Shown one piece after another: positions 1 to 7,444 of a stretch of 64,000 nt of DNA. The stretch is taken from positions 27,336 to 91,335 of the IMG/VR virus record IMGVR_UViG_3300020390_000002; one strand, written 5' to 3'. Under the pieces are notes generated by a model. That model saw nothing but the letters and a program-made list of their open reading frames with translations, did no database searches and was not told where the DNA came from. Numbering within the stretch: position 1 is the first letter of the stretch; each line of letters opens with the position of its first letter. The position numbers were made by a program, and so were the translations under genes. The stretch comes from a virus.

Positions 1-90
1 GAAGTTGCCGGTCGGGTAAGGCGTCACGTTCTGTGGCCCGATCTCGCGGTAGAACTCGTCCTTGGTGACTTCGCGCCACTGATCGCTCAT
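1..90 (-). CDS. Partial hypothetical protein (N-terminus only)
   Basis: The first 30 codons of a minus-strand gene run off the left edge of the window. It starts MSDQWREVTKDEFYREIG. The ATG overlaps the TGA of the upstream gene (ATGA), so it is translationally coupled. No family is recognised from this fragment. Confidence 0.7.
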   Translation of the reverse strand, partial: MSDQWREVTKDEFYREIGPQNVTPYPTGNF

Positions 91-512
91 GAGTTGCCTC
101 CGGAAGCGGCGATGACCTGCTCGAAGTCGTCGCGGGTGATGAGGGTGCTCGGGTCCGCCAGGTCCACCGGCTTGGAGATGAACATGCCGTTCGCCTTTGC
201 ATGCTGGGTGGTCATCGTGCCGCTGTAGAACTCGGCTATGCAGAAGCTCTCGATGCCGTCGTTCGTGCGCCAGCGCATCGGCGGCAACACATTGAGCGCG
301 TAGTCGAAGCGCTCCTCGTTACTGGCTACCGCCGGACCCAGGAAGGCGTCGCGCTCCCACTGCGTCTTGAACGCCAGATACTCGTCCCATTCCATGAGCA
401 CGGGCTCGACGTATTCGGGATTGGCGCGATACTTCACGGGGATCTGGTCGTCGAGCACGACGGTCAGGATCGAGCCGCGGAAGTTGCCCTTGTCGATTAC
501 TACCTTCTCCAT
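87..512 (-). CDS. Hypothetical protein, 141 aa
   Basis: Soluble, acidic protein starting MEKVVIDKGNFRGSIL. I recognise no domain and see no signal peptide or membrane segment. A weak Shine-Dalgarno (AAGGGA) precedes the ATG. Its stop overlaps the start of the next gene. It belongs to the run of small accessory genes that fills the left end of the window. Confidence 0.65.
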   Translation of the reverse strand: MEKVVIDKGNFRGSILTVVLDDQIPVKYRANPEYVEPVLMEWDEYLAFKTQWERDAFLGPAVASNEERFDYALNVLPPMRWRTNDGIESFCIAEFYSGTMTTQHAKANGMFISKPVDLADPSTLITRDDFEQVIAASGGNS

Positions 513-541
513 TGCAGTCCCTTGTTATTGCTGTAGTTTTA

Positions 542-832
542 TTATCCGCAACGCTGCGCGGGGCTGCGAGCGATGGCAGCGGGGATCGTCGGATCAGCCG
601 CGCGCGCTTGCCGCAGCAGCGCCAGCGCTTTGCGGCGGACGTATTCCGGCAGCGGGTGCTTCGCCCGGGTGGTGACCTCGCCGAGCCTGTCCACGGTGTA
701 GGTGTCCACGCGGGTGATGTCGGCGGGACCGAAGTAGCCGCAGCGCAGGAACTGGACGATCACCCGCTCGGATGTGACGGCCGATGCCTGCCAGTGGCTC
801 GCTTTGTTGGCGCCCAGGATCAGCGCGCTCAT
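542..832 (-). CDS. Hypothetical protein, 96 aa
   Basis: Starts MSALILGANKASHWQ; the C-terminal half is rich in Arg and Ala. The ATG overlaps the TGA of the upstream 829-1218 gene, which selects this frame over the competing frame starting ten bases earlier. No family recognised. Confidence 0.6.
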   Translation of the reverse strand: MSALILGANKASHWQASAVTSERVIVQFLRCGYFGPADITRVDTYTVDRLGEVTTRAKHPLPEYVRRKALALLRQARAADPTIPAAIARSPAQRCG

Positions 833-1218
833 CCGATCTCACCCAGCAAACTCAGCGGCATCCGCAGGCGTTTCGCATAGTTGATCCGGCCGCACAACGA
901 CTGGAACAGCAGCGACACCAGGTCTGCGTTGCCTCGCGCATGAATGTCCAGAAACCATTGGCCGCTCAATAGCCCGACCAACTCCGCCAACGTGACCAGC
1001 TGCAACCCGCCAGCGAGTTCAGCCAGCCGTTGGACGACCTGGCCCAGATGCACATCTTCGAGGTCGCATTCGAGCTTTTCTGCCCAGACCTTCATGGCGC
1101 TGGATTCACGCTCACTCGCCGCCATCGCGGTGCAGGCGAGCTGTAGCAGCCTGACATCGTGGTCGTCGAGCGTGACCGAATGCTCACACAGGTCGGTGAA
1201 GGTGCGAGTACGACTCAT
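829..1218 (-). CDS. Hypothetical helical protein, 129 aa
   Basis: The start is taken at MSRTRTFTDLCEHS (ATG at 1216-1218), just after the stop of the upstream gene; the longer open frame extends upstream as an antisense or alternate-frame shadow. The sequence is Leu- and Ala-rich and looks all-helical, with no membrane segment. No family recognised. Confidence 0.6.
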   Translation of the reverse strand: MSRTRTFTDLCEHSVTLDDHDVRLLQLACTAMAASERESSAMKVWAEKLECDLEDVHLGQVVQRLAELAGGLQLVTLAELVGLLSGQWFLDIHARGNADLVSLLFQSLCGRINYAKRLRMPLSLLGEIG

Positions 1219-1220
1219 GG

Positions 1221-1523
1221 CTACTGCACCGCCTCGAGCGCGGCATCGAAGATGCGGTCGCTCGAGCCGTCGGGGCGGACGCCGTAATCGCTGATCGCGT
1301 CTTCGCCGTTGCCCAGGATGAAGCAGGCCCACAAATGGTCGCCAGACTTGTTGCGGAATCGGATCGTCGCCATGTCGACCGCATCCACGGCCTCCACCAT
1401 CTCGGTTCGAGTCGGCGTCCGGACAATCTCGTCGTCGCCGTAGTCTACCTCGAGAGGCGCGAAACCTTCCTTGTCGGCCTCTTCGATATAGGCATTGAGC
1501 AGCGTGCGTTCGATGAAGTTCAT
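1221..1523 (-). CDS. Hypothetical acidic protein, 100 aa
   Basis: The start MNFIERTLLNAYIEE (ATG at 1521-1523) lies two bases after the stop of the upstream gene. Asp/Glu-rich throughout, with a plausible mixed alpha/beta core (WACFILGNGED). No family recognised. Confidence 0.6.
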   Translation of the reverse strand: MNFIERTLLNAYIEEADKEGFAPLEVDYGDDEIVRTPTRTEMVEAVDAVDMATIRFRNKSGDHLWACFILGNGEDAISDYGVRPDGSSDRIFDAALEAVQ

Positions 1524-1525
1524 GG

Positions 1526-1765
1526 CTACACCTCGATGTAGTGGATGGATTCTTCCCAGGGCGTAGCCACGTTCGGGATATAGTTCGTGCCGCCCCGGCT
1601 GTGCGGATAGACCGTGCCGTCTTCGGCAATCTCGACCAGATCCCCAGGCTCGTAGATTTCGGGCACGGTCTCCTGGTGATAGGGGCGCGGCTCGAAGCGC
1701 TCGTTGTATTGCGCTAGCGCTTCGTCGAGCCACTTGCGATAGGCGATCATGAAGGCGCGGTTCAT
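1526..1765 (-). CDS. Hypothetical protein, 79 aa
   Basis: Starts MNRAFMIAYRKWLDEAL, a short helix, followed by a beta-rich, Pro- and Tyr-containing C-terminus. The ATG overlaps the upstream stop, indicating coupled translation. No family recognised. Confidence 0.6.
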   Translation of the reverse strand: MNRAFMIAYRKWLDEALAQYNERFEPRPYHQETVPEIYEPGDLVEIAEDGTVYPHSRGGTNYIPNVATPWEESIHYIEV

Positions 1766-2190
1766 GACTGTGCCGCCAGTTCTGGGTCACGCTCGAAGTG
1801 TTTTGCACCGTTGAACGTGCCGGGTGGGAATTGATCGCGTCTCGCCAGCAGCAGCACGGTCATCAGGGCCGCATACCAGCTCTCGTCGTGCGGCTTGTCC
1901 TGCTTGGGCAGCGCCGGATAGAAGCGATAGGGGTTGGTGTAGTCGATCATCGTGGCGATCGACGCCAGTGCGTGTTCATCCACGATCTTCGCCAGGCGCG
2001 ACACGACATACATGCGGCGCACGTCCTCGACCGGCATGCCACAGCGCTCAGCCCAGAGCTTTCTGGCATAGGGCCAGCTGTCGCCGACATCGGACTTCGC
2101 CAGCATGATCAGGCGCACGTCCCATTGGTCCAGGGGCGGCGTGAAACGAGCCGGCCCGATCGTGGATGACCAGAGTTTCATGCCGCTCAT
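1762..2190 (-). CDS. Hypothetical protein, 142 aa
   Basis: The start is taken at MSGMKLWSSTIGP (ATG at 2188-2190), which forms an ATGA overlap with the gene upstream. The open frame continues ten codons further, but without a ribosome site. Contains a Trp-rich helical middle (WPYARKLWAERCGM). No family recognised. Confidence 0.6.
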   Translation of the reverse strand: MSGMKLWSSTIGPARFTPPLDQWDVRLIMLAKSDVGDSWPYARKLWAERCGMPVEDVRRMYVVSRLAKIVDEHALASIATMIDYTNPYRFYPALPKQDKPHDESWYAALMTVLLLARRDQFPPGTFNGAKHFERDPELAAQS

Positions 2191-2501
2191 GAGTTTGACT
2201 CCCGCTGTGCCTTGACCCAATCCACGTAGCCGCGCCGCGTGTCGTTGTTCGTGACTTCGAGCTGCCAGTCCTCGACCGAGAACTCCGGGTCCTCGCCCCA
2301 GGGGTTGACCTCCGGCTCCGGCTCGATCTCGTAGGTGTCGTAGGGGTCACCCACCGCCTCGTGCGTTTCGCTCGGCGGGCAGGACTTGAGGTCGCGCAGG
2401 CGCGCCTCGAGTCCGTTGAGAATCGCTCGCGCTGAGGCGGTCTTGGGGTCCAGACTCTCGACCGAGAAGCCGATCTGATAGGCGTGGTTGTATTTCTTCA
2501 T
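2187..2501 (-). CDS. Hypothetical protein, 104 aa, YNHAF-type paralogue
   Basis: The N-terminus MKKYNHAYQIGFSVES resembles that of the 60 aa protein at 4904-5086 (MSKRYNHAFTLAFELV). Both look like members of one small family with a beta-strand start and a helical second part. The C-terminal half here is very acidic. Function unknown. Confidence 0.6.
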   Translation of the reverse strand: MKKYNHAYQIGFSVESLDPKTASARAILNGLEARLRDLKSCPPSETHEAVGDPYDTYEIEPEPEVNPWGEDPEFSVEDWQLEVTNNDTRRGYVDWVKAQRESNS

Positions 2502-2503
2502 GG

Positions 2504-2791
2504 CTACTCTTCCTCCGCGGGGTCATTTGTCATATACACCGCTTCCACTTCGTCGTTGTCGCGGGCTTTTTGCGTGACCACGTAGCCCACGCAATTGACC
2601 CAGTGATAGCGGGGCACCGCATATAGGGAGCCGTCGTCCGTGCCGTCGACGACGGTCCAGACTCGGTCGATCGGGTAGGTTTCGACGAGCGCCCGATCGT
2701 TGGTGCATAGATCGCCGCCAACCTCTATCGGCTGATAGTCATCCCAGAATTCGTCTTCGGTAATAAGCGTTGGTTCGGGGAGGGTCTTCAT
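2504..2791 (-). CDS. Hypothetical acidic protein, 95 aa
   Basis: Starts MKTLPEPTLITEDEFWDDY and is first in the leftward run that reads from the operator at 2825-2840. Rich in Asp/Glu with beta-type segments (RVWTVVDG, VGYVVTQ). No family recognised. Confidence 0.6.
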   Translation of the reverse strand: MKTLPEPTLITEDEFWDDYQPIEVGGDLCTNDRALVETYPIDRVWTVVDGTDDGSLYAVPRYHWVNCVGYVVTQKARDNDEVEAVYMTNDPAEEE

Positions 2792-2824
2792 GTGCTGAGT
2801 CCGTTTTGTTGATCTGCTTAAAGC

Positions 2825-2840
2825 ATGTCAGCGCTGACTT
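2825..2840. promoter_or_regulatory. Operator palindrome upstream of the 2791 operon
   Basis: Contains the perfect core TCAGCGCTGA of the phage-wide operator (consensus TAAGTCAGCGCTGACTTA). It lies between the end of the 2865-3317 gene and the start at 2791. A convincing sigma70 pair around it was not seen. Confidence 0.7.
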
Positions 2841-2864
2841 GGCTTTGCGCGCGAAGGTGCGCGG

Positions 2865-3317
2865 CTAAAGTCCGATCGCCTCGAGCCTATCCGCCAGCTG
2901 GTTCATGTCGTCGCGGAAAGCGCCCGGATCATCCTTGTGAGGGGTCACTTCGACACACACCAGATTGTGCGACTTGAGCTGGTCGTAAGAATCCGAGAAT
3001 GTATCCTTGTCGGGATCAGAAAGAAGGAGGACCGTCTGGAGCACTTCGCCCCTGCGCAGTTCGTCCAGAGCTTTGAGCGCCAGGCGATCTTCGCCGAAAT
3101 CCTGCGGGACAGCATTCACGTGAAACGGCCAATTCAGCGTGCGCGCCATCACTGCCCCTGCGAAACAAACCGTGCATGTGCCCGGGAATTCCCAGTCGGT
3201 GTTCTGGTGGTAATAGTCGTCCATGCTGACGATGTAGCGATGGTCCTCCTCGACCTCACCCAGGTCAGCCAACGCCACGCGGATCAGTTCGGACGGAATG
3301 TTCGGCAGTTTTTTCAT
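2865..3317 (-). CDS. Hypothetical protein, 150 aa, CxVCFAGAVMA family
   Basis: Contains the block CTVCFAGAVMARTL at about residues 48-61, which also occurs in the paralogue at 6408-6830. I recall this block as typical of an uncharacterised family common in phages. The two copies share the start (PNIPSELIRVALADL versus PNLPSDVIEVALADL) and the end (LADRLEAIGL versus LAKRLRAKGF). The operator-controlled promoter at 3350-3378 drives it. Function unknown. Confidence 0.7.
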   Translation of the reverse strand: MKKLPNIPSELIRVALADLGEVEEDHRYIVSMDDYYHQNTDWEFPGTCTVCFAGAVMARTLNWPFHVNAVPQDFGEDRLALKALDELRRGEVLQTVLLLSDPDKDTFSDSYDQLKSHNLVCVEVTPHKDDPGAFRDDMNQLADRLEAIGL

Positions 3318-3349
3318 ACGCTGAGCCTCTGTTGTTGTTGTCTGCGTTG

Positions 3350-3378
3350 ATTATGTCAGCGCTGACTTATGCCTGCAA
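3350..3378 (-). promoter_or_regulatory. Promoter with operator in its spacer
   Basis: Minus-strand TTGCAG (3373-3378), 17 bp spacer, CATAAT (3350-3355). The operator palindrome (3352-3369) fills the spacer and overlaps the -10, so bound repressor would exclude RNA polymerase. Confidence 0.8.
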
Positions 3379-3423
3379 TAGCTGGCGGCGGCTATTTCGT
3401 GCTCGCCGCGGCGTCTGCCTGGA

Positions 3424-3453
3424 CGAAAGAAAGGGGCGCCGAAGCGCCCCTTG
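3424..3453 (-). terminator. Intrinsic terminator after the 3459-4022 gene
   Basis: An inverted repeat (AGGGGCGC / GCGCCCCT, 3431-3452) is followed on the minus strand by TTTCTTTC. Confidence 0.75.
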
Positions 3454-3458
3454 TTGGG

Positions 3459-4022
3459 TCAGGCGGCGACTGCCTCCTTGCCCTTCTCGGCGATCGAAGC
3501 CATCGCCGGATTGTCGTAGTCGAAGGTCATCGTGGTCTCGATACCCTGGCCCCGGACGCTGGAGACGCCGCCGAGTTCCATGAAGAAGGTCTTGATGTAG
3601 TTCGCCTGGGTCGCCGTCTTGTGCCCGGTGACGCGCATGATCTTGGCGTAGTCCAGCGTCGCCGGCTTCTTCGCCTCGATCAGCTCGATCACTGCGCGCA
3701 GCGGCTTGTCCGCCACCGCCTGCCGGAGACCCTTCGCGAACGCCACGATCGCCAAGCGCTTCTTGAACTCGCGCGAACCGGCTTCGACCTTCACCGGGTC
3801 GAGGTTGTTGCTCTCGCACCAGCCGATCGCATCGTCCGGCAGCTTGAACAGCACCTCCGCCATCTTCGCGTGGGTCTTGCTGGCGGATACGAGCTTCGCA
3901 TCCTCCATGTCGCCGTGCGCCTCGAAGCGCGCCTGGGCTTCCTTCGCCGTGTTCAGACGACTCTTGATGGCGTCCTTCATGACCTTGCGGAACTTGGTGG
4001 TGTATTCATTCTTCTGCGTCAT
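3459..4022 (-). CDS. Hypothetical DNA-binding-like protein, 187 aa
   Basis: The start is MTQKNEYTTKFRKVM (ATG at 4020-4022), chosen because GAGAGG lies six bases upstream; the in-frame ATG seven codons earlier overlaps that ribosome site. Mostly helical and basic. The C-terminal block (LDYAKIMRVTGHKTATQAN) resembles a region of the 252 aa protein at 10012-10770 (VDLKQVYADNGYRPGTANA), so the two may share a small winged-helix-like domain. It is monocistronic, ending in a strong terminator. Function unknown. Confidence 0.65.
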   Translation of the reverse strand: MTQKNEYTTKFRKVMKDAIKSRLNTAKEAQARFEAHGDMEDAKLVSASKTHAKMAEVLFKLPDDAIGWCESNNLDPVKVEAGSREFKKRLAIVAFAKGLRQAVADKPLRAVIELIEAKKPATLDYAKIMRVTGHKTATQANYIKTFFMELGGVSSVRGQGIETTMTFDYDNPAMASIAEKGKEAVAA

Positions 4023-4339
4023 GGTGTTACCTCTCATGCTGTGTGTGAATTGACACTTTCGTGCCTGTTTTTCTATGTCGCTTATTTCCCTGCGACAACT
4101 ATAGTTTCGTGGAGGCGACGCGGCTGCGCAATAGATTTTTACGGCTAATTTCAACGCCTTGCGATTTCACCACAAGAAAGGCAAAGCGAGGCGTTGCGTC
4201 GAATCCAGCGCTCCATGCTCGGATATGTCTTATCTTTTGCCGTCGCTTAGAAGCGCTCACACGCGCTCGCCCTGCGAAGACGATACGACGCGCTCAGTGC
4301 ATCCGCGCATCGGACAGAACCGCGGCTGAAGCCGGATAC
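4023..4339. other. Gene-free stretch with a candidate promoter and an inverted repeat
   Basis: No convincing gene. A minus-strand promoter candidate, TTGTCG (4093-4098), 17 bp, TAGAAA (4070-4075), would serve the 3459-4022 gene; it carries no operator. An inverted repeat (AACGCCTTGC at 4157-4166 against GCGAGGCGTT at 4185-4194) could fold in RNA. The short frames here lack coding character. It could hold a long leader or a small RNA; nothing more can be said. Confidence 0.4.
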
Positions 4340-4364
4340 AAAAAACCCCGCGCGAGGCGGGGTT
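4340..4364 (-). terminator. Intrinsic terminator after the 4369-4554 gene
   Basis: The hairpin AACCCCGC / GCGGGGTT (4344-4364) is followed by a T-run on the minus strand. Confidence 0.85.
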
Positions 4365-4368
4365 TGGT

Positions 4369-4554
4369 TCAGCGGTCGTATCGTCCGGGTCGTCCGATCA
4401 GCGGGTGACGATGCTCGCGTCTGCGGCGATCTTCGAATTTCAGGCGACGCTCGCGACAGCGGCAGTCGCGGAACTCTTCGGCAAGGAGCGCTGCGGCCAT
4501 GAAGGCGAGTATCACCACCGCGACCCAGAAGAACCAGGGTAGTAAGTCAGCCAT
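4369..4554 (-). CDS. Small membrane protein, 61 aa
   Basis: Residues 3-25 (LLPWFFWVAVVILAFMAAAL) form one transmembrane helix, followed by a strongly basic Arg-rich cytoplasmic tail. Last gene of a two-gene unit that reads from the operator-promoter at 4769-4798. Function unknown. Confidence 0.6.
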   Translation of the reverse strand: MADLLPWFFWVAVVILAFMAAALLAEEFRDCRCRERRLKFEDRRRREHRHPLIGRPGRYDR

Positions 4555-4557
4555 GAG

Positions 4558-4737
4558 TCAGACCTCCGCGTAATAGTTGGCCCAGTCGGCGTCGTCCGAC
4601 AGGGGTGCGCCGCTGCCGAGATCGTCGGCGTCGTCGTGCTCGGGAAAGAGCGTGTCCATATCCTCGTCCGAGAAATAGTAGCGGCCGTTGCTGCTTTCGC
4701 TCGGGCTCAGGTCAAGATCGAAGTGCTGAAGTGCCAT
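4558..4737 (-). CDS. Small acidic protein, 59 aa
   Basis: A short frame starting MALQHFDLDLSPSESS and ending ADWANYYAEV. It is very Asp-rich (DTLFPEHDDADDL) and is preceded by GAGAGGAC. First gene behind the operator-promoter at 4769-4798. No family recognised; such small acidic phage proteins are sometimes inhibitors or DNA mimics, but that is speculation. Confidence 0.65.
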   Translation of the reverse strand: MALQHFDLDLSPSESSNGRYYFSDEDMDTLFPEHDDADDLGSGAPLSDDADWANYYAEV

Positions 4738-4768
4738 GTCGTCCTCTCGTTGTTTTAGCGACGATTAA

Positions 4769-4798
4769 AGTATGTCAGCGCTGACTTACTACCTGCAA
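4769..4798 (-). promoter_or_regulatory. Promoter with operator in its spacer
   Basis: Minus-strand TTGCAG (4793-4798), 18 bp spacer, CATACT (4769-4774), with the operator at 4771-4788. Architecture matches the promoter at 3350-3378. Confidence 0.7.
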
Positions 4799-4805
4799 CA
4801 CTTTT

Positions 4806-4907
4806 TTACGGCTTACGCGAGATCGCCAGGCGCTCCAGAAAACTGATCGCAATCCAGGCGACACCCGCGAGGCAGACGGCGAGGACGATGATGCCGATGA
4901 CGCTCAT
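4806..4907 (-). CDS. Small membrane peptide, 33 aa
   Basis: MSVIGIIVLAVCLAG begins a single transmembrane helix, followed by a short basic tail (ERLAISRKP). The ATG overlaps the stop of the upstream gene. Too short for a family call. Confidence 0.5.
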   Translation of the reverse strand: MSVIGIIVLAVCLAGVAWIAISFLERLAISRKP

Positions 4908-5086
4908 GTGCCCTGCTCCATCGTGTCGAAAGGCGCGCCGAGATTGGTCAGCAGTTCGGTGTCGTTGCTCTTGTCGAGCCAGTCCCGAATCGCTTGGCGC
5001 GCCTCGTCTGCGGTGATCTCGCCCTCTTTGCTGCCATTGACCAGCTCGAAGGCGAGCGTGAATGCGTGGTTGTATCGCTTGCTCAT
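4904..5086 (-). CDS. Hypothetical protein, 60 aa, YNHAF-type
   Basis: MSKRYNHAFTLAFELVNGS resembles the N-terminus of the 104 aa protein at 2187-2501. The remainder is helical and acidic. Coupled to both neighbours by start/stop overlaps. Function unknown. Confidence 0.6.
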   Translation of the reverse strand: MSKRYNHAFTLAFELVNGSKEGEITADEARQAIRDWLDKSNDTELLTNLGAPFDTMEQGT

Positions 5087-5445
5087 GCCAGCGGCTCCCC
5101 TTTTGCGTCGCAGCCGAAGGCGCGCACCGCGATCTCCGCAGCTTCGGCGACGGCGTCCAGATCGAACTCGTCGCCATGTCGCCCTTCCGTATAGGCGCGC
5201 GCCAGTGCCCGTGCAGCTTCGAGGGCATCCGCCAGGCTCTGCAGCCCATAGGTGGCGGTGATGTTGCCGTCGATGTCGGTGTTCTCGAGAACCGTCTCGC
5301 GGATCGGGCGACGGATCATGTTGTCGAAGTCGTTGGCGATAGCCTGGGCATTGGGGTAGTCAGCGCCCTCGAACGTGACCGCTCTTGCCGTATCCAGCGC
5401 CACGATCATGGCGTCGTGCCGGCTCTTCTGATTGGTGTCGCTCAT
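5083..5445 (-). CDS. Hypothetical protein, 120 aa (tandem paralogue A)
   Basis: Paralogue of the next gene upstream (5442-5807). Both have F-EGADYP/FEGADWP, an R-P-I motif (MIRRPI / MIRKPI), a long helix and the same end (AFGCDAKGEPLA / AFGCNTEGEPLA). A tandem duplication followed by divergence. Function unknown. Confidence 0.65.
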   Translation of the reverse strand: MSDTNQKSRHDAMIVALDTARAVTFEGADYPNAQAIANDFDNMIRRPIRETVLENTDIDGNITATYGLQSLADALEAARALARAYTEGRHGDEFDLDAVAEAAEIAVRAFGCDAKGEPLA

Positions 5446-5807
5446 GCCAGCGGCTCCCCTTCGGTGTTGCAGCCGAACGCTTCGCAGGCGATTTCACCCG
5501 CCCTGCACACCCAGTCGGTGTCGATGTGCTGGGTGTGGCGGGCGTCCAGATACAGCGCCAGCAGCGTTTCGCAGGCGCTGATCGCAGCCTGGAGATTGCA
5601 CAGCTTGAGGTCGTGCATGCGCTCGTCGTCCTCGTCCCGCACTTCCACGCTGGCTTTCTCGATCGGCTTGCGGATCATGCCGCGGAAGTTCTCCGCGATG
5701 ATCGGTGCGCCGGGCCAGTCGGCGCCCTCGAATGCGATTTCGCTCGCCGTGCCCAGCGCTTCGAGCATGGCTTCGCGCGAGGGGTTGTTGACTTGAATCT
5801 CGTTCAT
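5442..5807 (-). CDS. Hypothetical protein, 121 aa (tandem paralogue B)
   Basis: Duplicate of the 5083-5445 gene. Starts MNEIQVNNPSREAMLEAL. Overlaps its partner by an ATGA junction. First gene of the run that ends at 4806. Function unknown. Confidence 0.65.
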   Translation of the reverse strand: MNEIQVNNPSREAMLEALGTASEIAFEGADWPGAPIIAENFRGMIRKPIEKASVEVRDEDDERMHDLKLCNLQAAISACETLLALYLDARHTQHIDTDWVCRAGEIACEAFGCNTEGEPLA

Positions 5808-5842
5808 GGTGTTATTCCGTTGTCGTCGCGATTTGCGACAGG

Positions 5843-5856
5843 ATCAGTACTGAGTC
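5843..5856. promoter_or_regulatory. Degenerate operator
   Basis: ATCAGTACTGAGTC keeps the TCA-N4-TGA core of the phage operator but has lost most flanking matches. It lies in the leader of the 5807 operon. Confidence 0.45.
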
Positions 5857-5891
5857 GGGGCGTGGCGTTGATAGCGATGGCAATCCGTCGC

Positions 5892-6341
5892 CTAGCAGTG
5901 CGCCTCGATGAAGTCCGCTATCTGGGTGAACTTCAAGCCGCTATCGTTCATCCTTGTCAGGCACGTCACGTCGTCGTCTCTGCCCAGGAAGTGGAACATC
6001 GTGATGGCCGCTCGTCTCTGATCTTCGTTGAGTGCGCCCGCAAGGTGGAAGTCCGGGTCATCTCGGAACTCCGCTATCTTCCGGTCGGCATCTTCGAGAA
6101 CCATCGTCTCGCTCGCGACCGATTCGGGCAGCAGGGTCTCGCCGTCCAGGTAATTGATGCCGTCCCAGGTATTTCCGGTTTTCTGTGCATGGAGATCGCA
6201 CAGGACACCCAGGCAGCAATAGCCCATAACCTCTGTGCGGTCGTCAGGGTCGAATCGGCGCAGCTGCCCGTCGATCTGCTCGTAGGCGCCGCTGCGGAGA
6301 GCGGCGACGAGCTCGGTTTTGTAGGGTTCGATCAACTTCAT
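5892..6341 (-). CDS. Hypothetical protein, 149 aa, CCLGVLC family
   Basis: Contains YCCLGVLCDLH at about residues 40-50, which I recall as the hallmark of an uncharacterised protein family frequent in phages and prophages. The start MKLIEPYKTELVAAL is preceded by AAGGAG. A helical C-terminus (FTQIADFIEAHC) ends the protein. Function unknown. Confidence 0.7.
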   Translation of the reverse strand: MKLIEPYKTELVAALRSGAYEQIDGQLRRFDPDDRTEVMGYCCLGVLCDLHAQKTGNTWDGINYLDGETLLPESVASETMVLEDADRKIAEFRDDPDFHLAGALNEDQRRAAITMFHFLGRDDDVTCLTRMNDSGLKFTQIADFIEAHC

Positions 6342-6407
6342 GGCGTGCTCCTTTGTTCTTGATCGGATCATTATTGGATCGGGTCCGCGGCACTTATAGC
6401 GATGGCG

Positions 6408-6830
6408 CTAGAAGCCCTTCGCCCGCAGTCTTTTCGCCAGGTCTCGCATATCTGCCTTGAATTCTTCGGGGTCTACCGCGTAAGGGGTTGGGCGGAAATC
6501 CCACTCACTGGCTAGCTCGGGCGTCCACTCCACGCCGAAATTCATCAGCCCGTCAGCGACCTCGCCGCATCGAAAGTCATCCAGCGCCCCCAGGCGCTTA
6601 GCAGTGCGGCCCGAGAAATTACCGGGATGCTTGTCGCTACCCACTGGGGACTTGAGGGTCTTGGCCATGACGGCGCCGGCGAAGCAGACCGCGCAGTGGT
6701 TTCCACTCAAGGGCTCGTGCCAGGTGCTCATGTCGATCCGATAACGAGGATCGGCCTCGACGAACTCAAGATCGGCCAGTGCGACTTCGATCACGTCAGA
6801 GGGCAGGTTGGGCAGTAAGCGCTTGGGCAT
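6408..6830 (-). CDS. Hypothetical protein, 140 aa, CxVCFAGAVMA family
   Basis: Paralogue of the 2865-3317 protein, with CAVCFAGAVMAKTL in the same place. The start MPKRLLPNLPSDV (ATG at 6828-6830) is preceded by AAGGAGG. The open frame continues far upstream but the family start and ribosome site fix this one. Function unknown. Confidence 0.7.
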   Translation of the reverse strand: MPKRLLPNLPSDVIEVALADLEFVEADPRYRIDMSTWHEPLSGNHCAVCFAGAVMAKTLKSPVGSDKHPGNFSGRTAKRLGALDDFRCGEVADGLMNFGVEWTPELASEWDFRPTPYAVDPEEFKADMRDLAKRLRAKGF

Positions 6831-6847
6831 AAATCCTCCTTGAACGG

Positions 6848-7087
6848 CTACCAGCCGTTGGTGTCTCGGCAGTGGTTGTGGCAGGGGCAGGTGTCGTCCT
6901 CGATGCGGAACTGGGCCTGCCAGAACGTGTGCTTGCCGCCGACCCAGGTGAAGGCGTCCTGCTGCTGTCCACAACGGCGGCAGTAGCGGCGATAAGGGTT
7001 GCGCTTGTCGTAGGCGAACAGCGGCTTGCGGGTGAGCCACCACAGCATCACCAGCGCGATCGCCAGCAGAACGATCAGGCGAATCAC
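6848..7087 (-). CDS. Small membrane protein with zinc-ribbon-like Cys pairs, 79 aa
   Basis: The GTG start at 7085-7087 overlaps the upstream TGA (GTGA). The first 20 residues (IRLIVLLAIALVMLWWL) form a transmembrane helix. The C-terminal part has CRRC near residue 35 and CPCHNHC near the end, which could bind a metal. Function unknown. Confidence 0.55.
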   Translation of the reverse strand: MIRLIVLLAIALVMLWWLTRKPLFAYDKRNPYRRYCRRCGQQQDAFTWVGGKHTFWQAQFRIEDDTCPCHNHCRDTNGW

Positions 7088-7434
7088 TTCTGATACCCGA
7101 TATGACCCGCACAGCGCATGGCGCGATGCAGCACCTGAGTCAACGAGGGATCGAGGTCCGGGCGCAGCGCCCATTGCCCGACGAGCTGGCACCCTTCGAC
7201 GAGCCAGTCTTCGATACTGCTGGCCATTTCATAGGCCATGACAAAGCGGGCGATGTCGTCGTCGGGCATGTGGTCGCTCATGTCCGTGTAATGCCAGGCG
7301 ACACATTGGGCCGCCGCGATCTTGATCAGGTGAGCGACATCGCCCGCCTTTGGCATCGCTTCGATATAGAAGCCGTAGCCCAGCGGATAGCGGCGCCCGG
7401 TGTGTTCCATGCAGTCCTTTGCGGTGATACTCAT
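7084..7434 (-). CDS. Hypothetical protein, 116 aa (paralogue pair)
   Basis: Shares the block CMEHTGRRYPLGYGFYIEAMP with the neighbour at 7445-7915 (CIARTGRKYPPGYGFAIDQMP) and a helix-loop-helix layout. Duplicated genes lying side by side. Function unknown. Confidence 0.65.
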   Translation of the reverse strand: MSITAKDCMEHTGRRYPLGYGFYIEAMPKAGDVAHLIKIAAAQCVAWHYTDMSDHMPDDDIARFVMAYEMASSIEDWLVEGCQLVGQWALRPDLDPSLTQVLHRAMRCAGHIGYQK

Positions 7435-7444
7435 GAGGTCTCCT

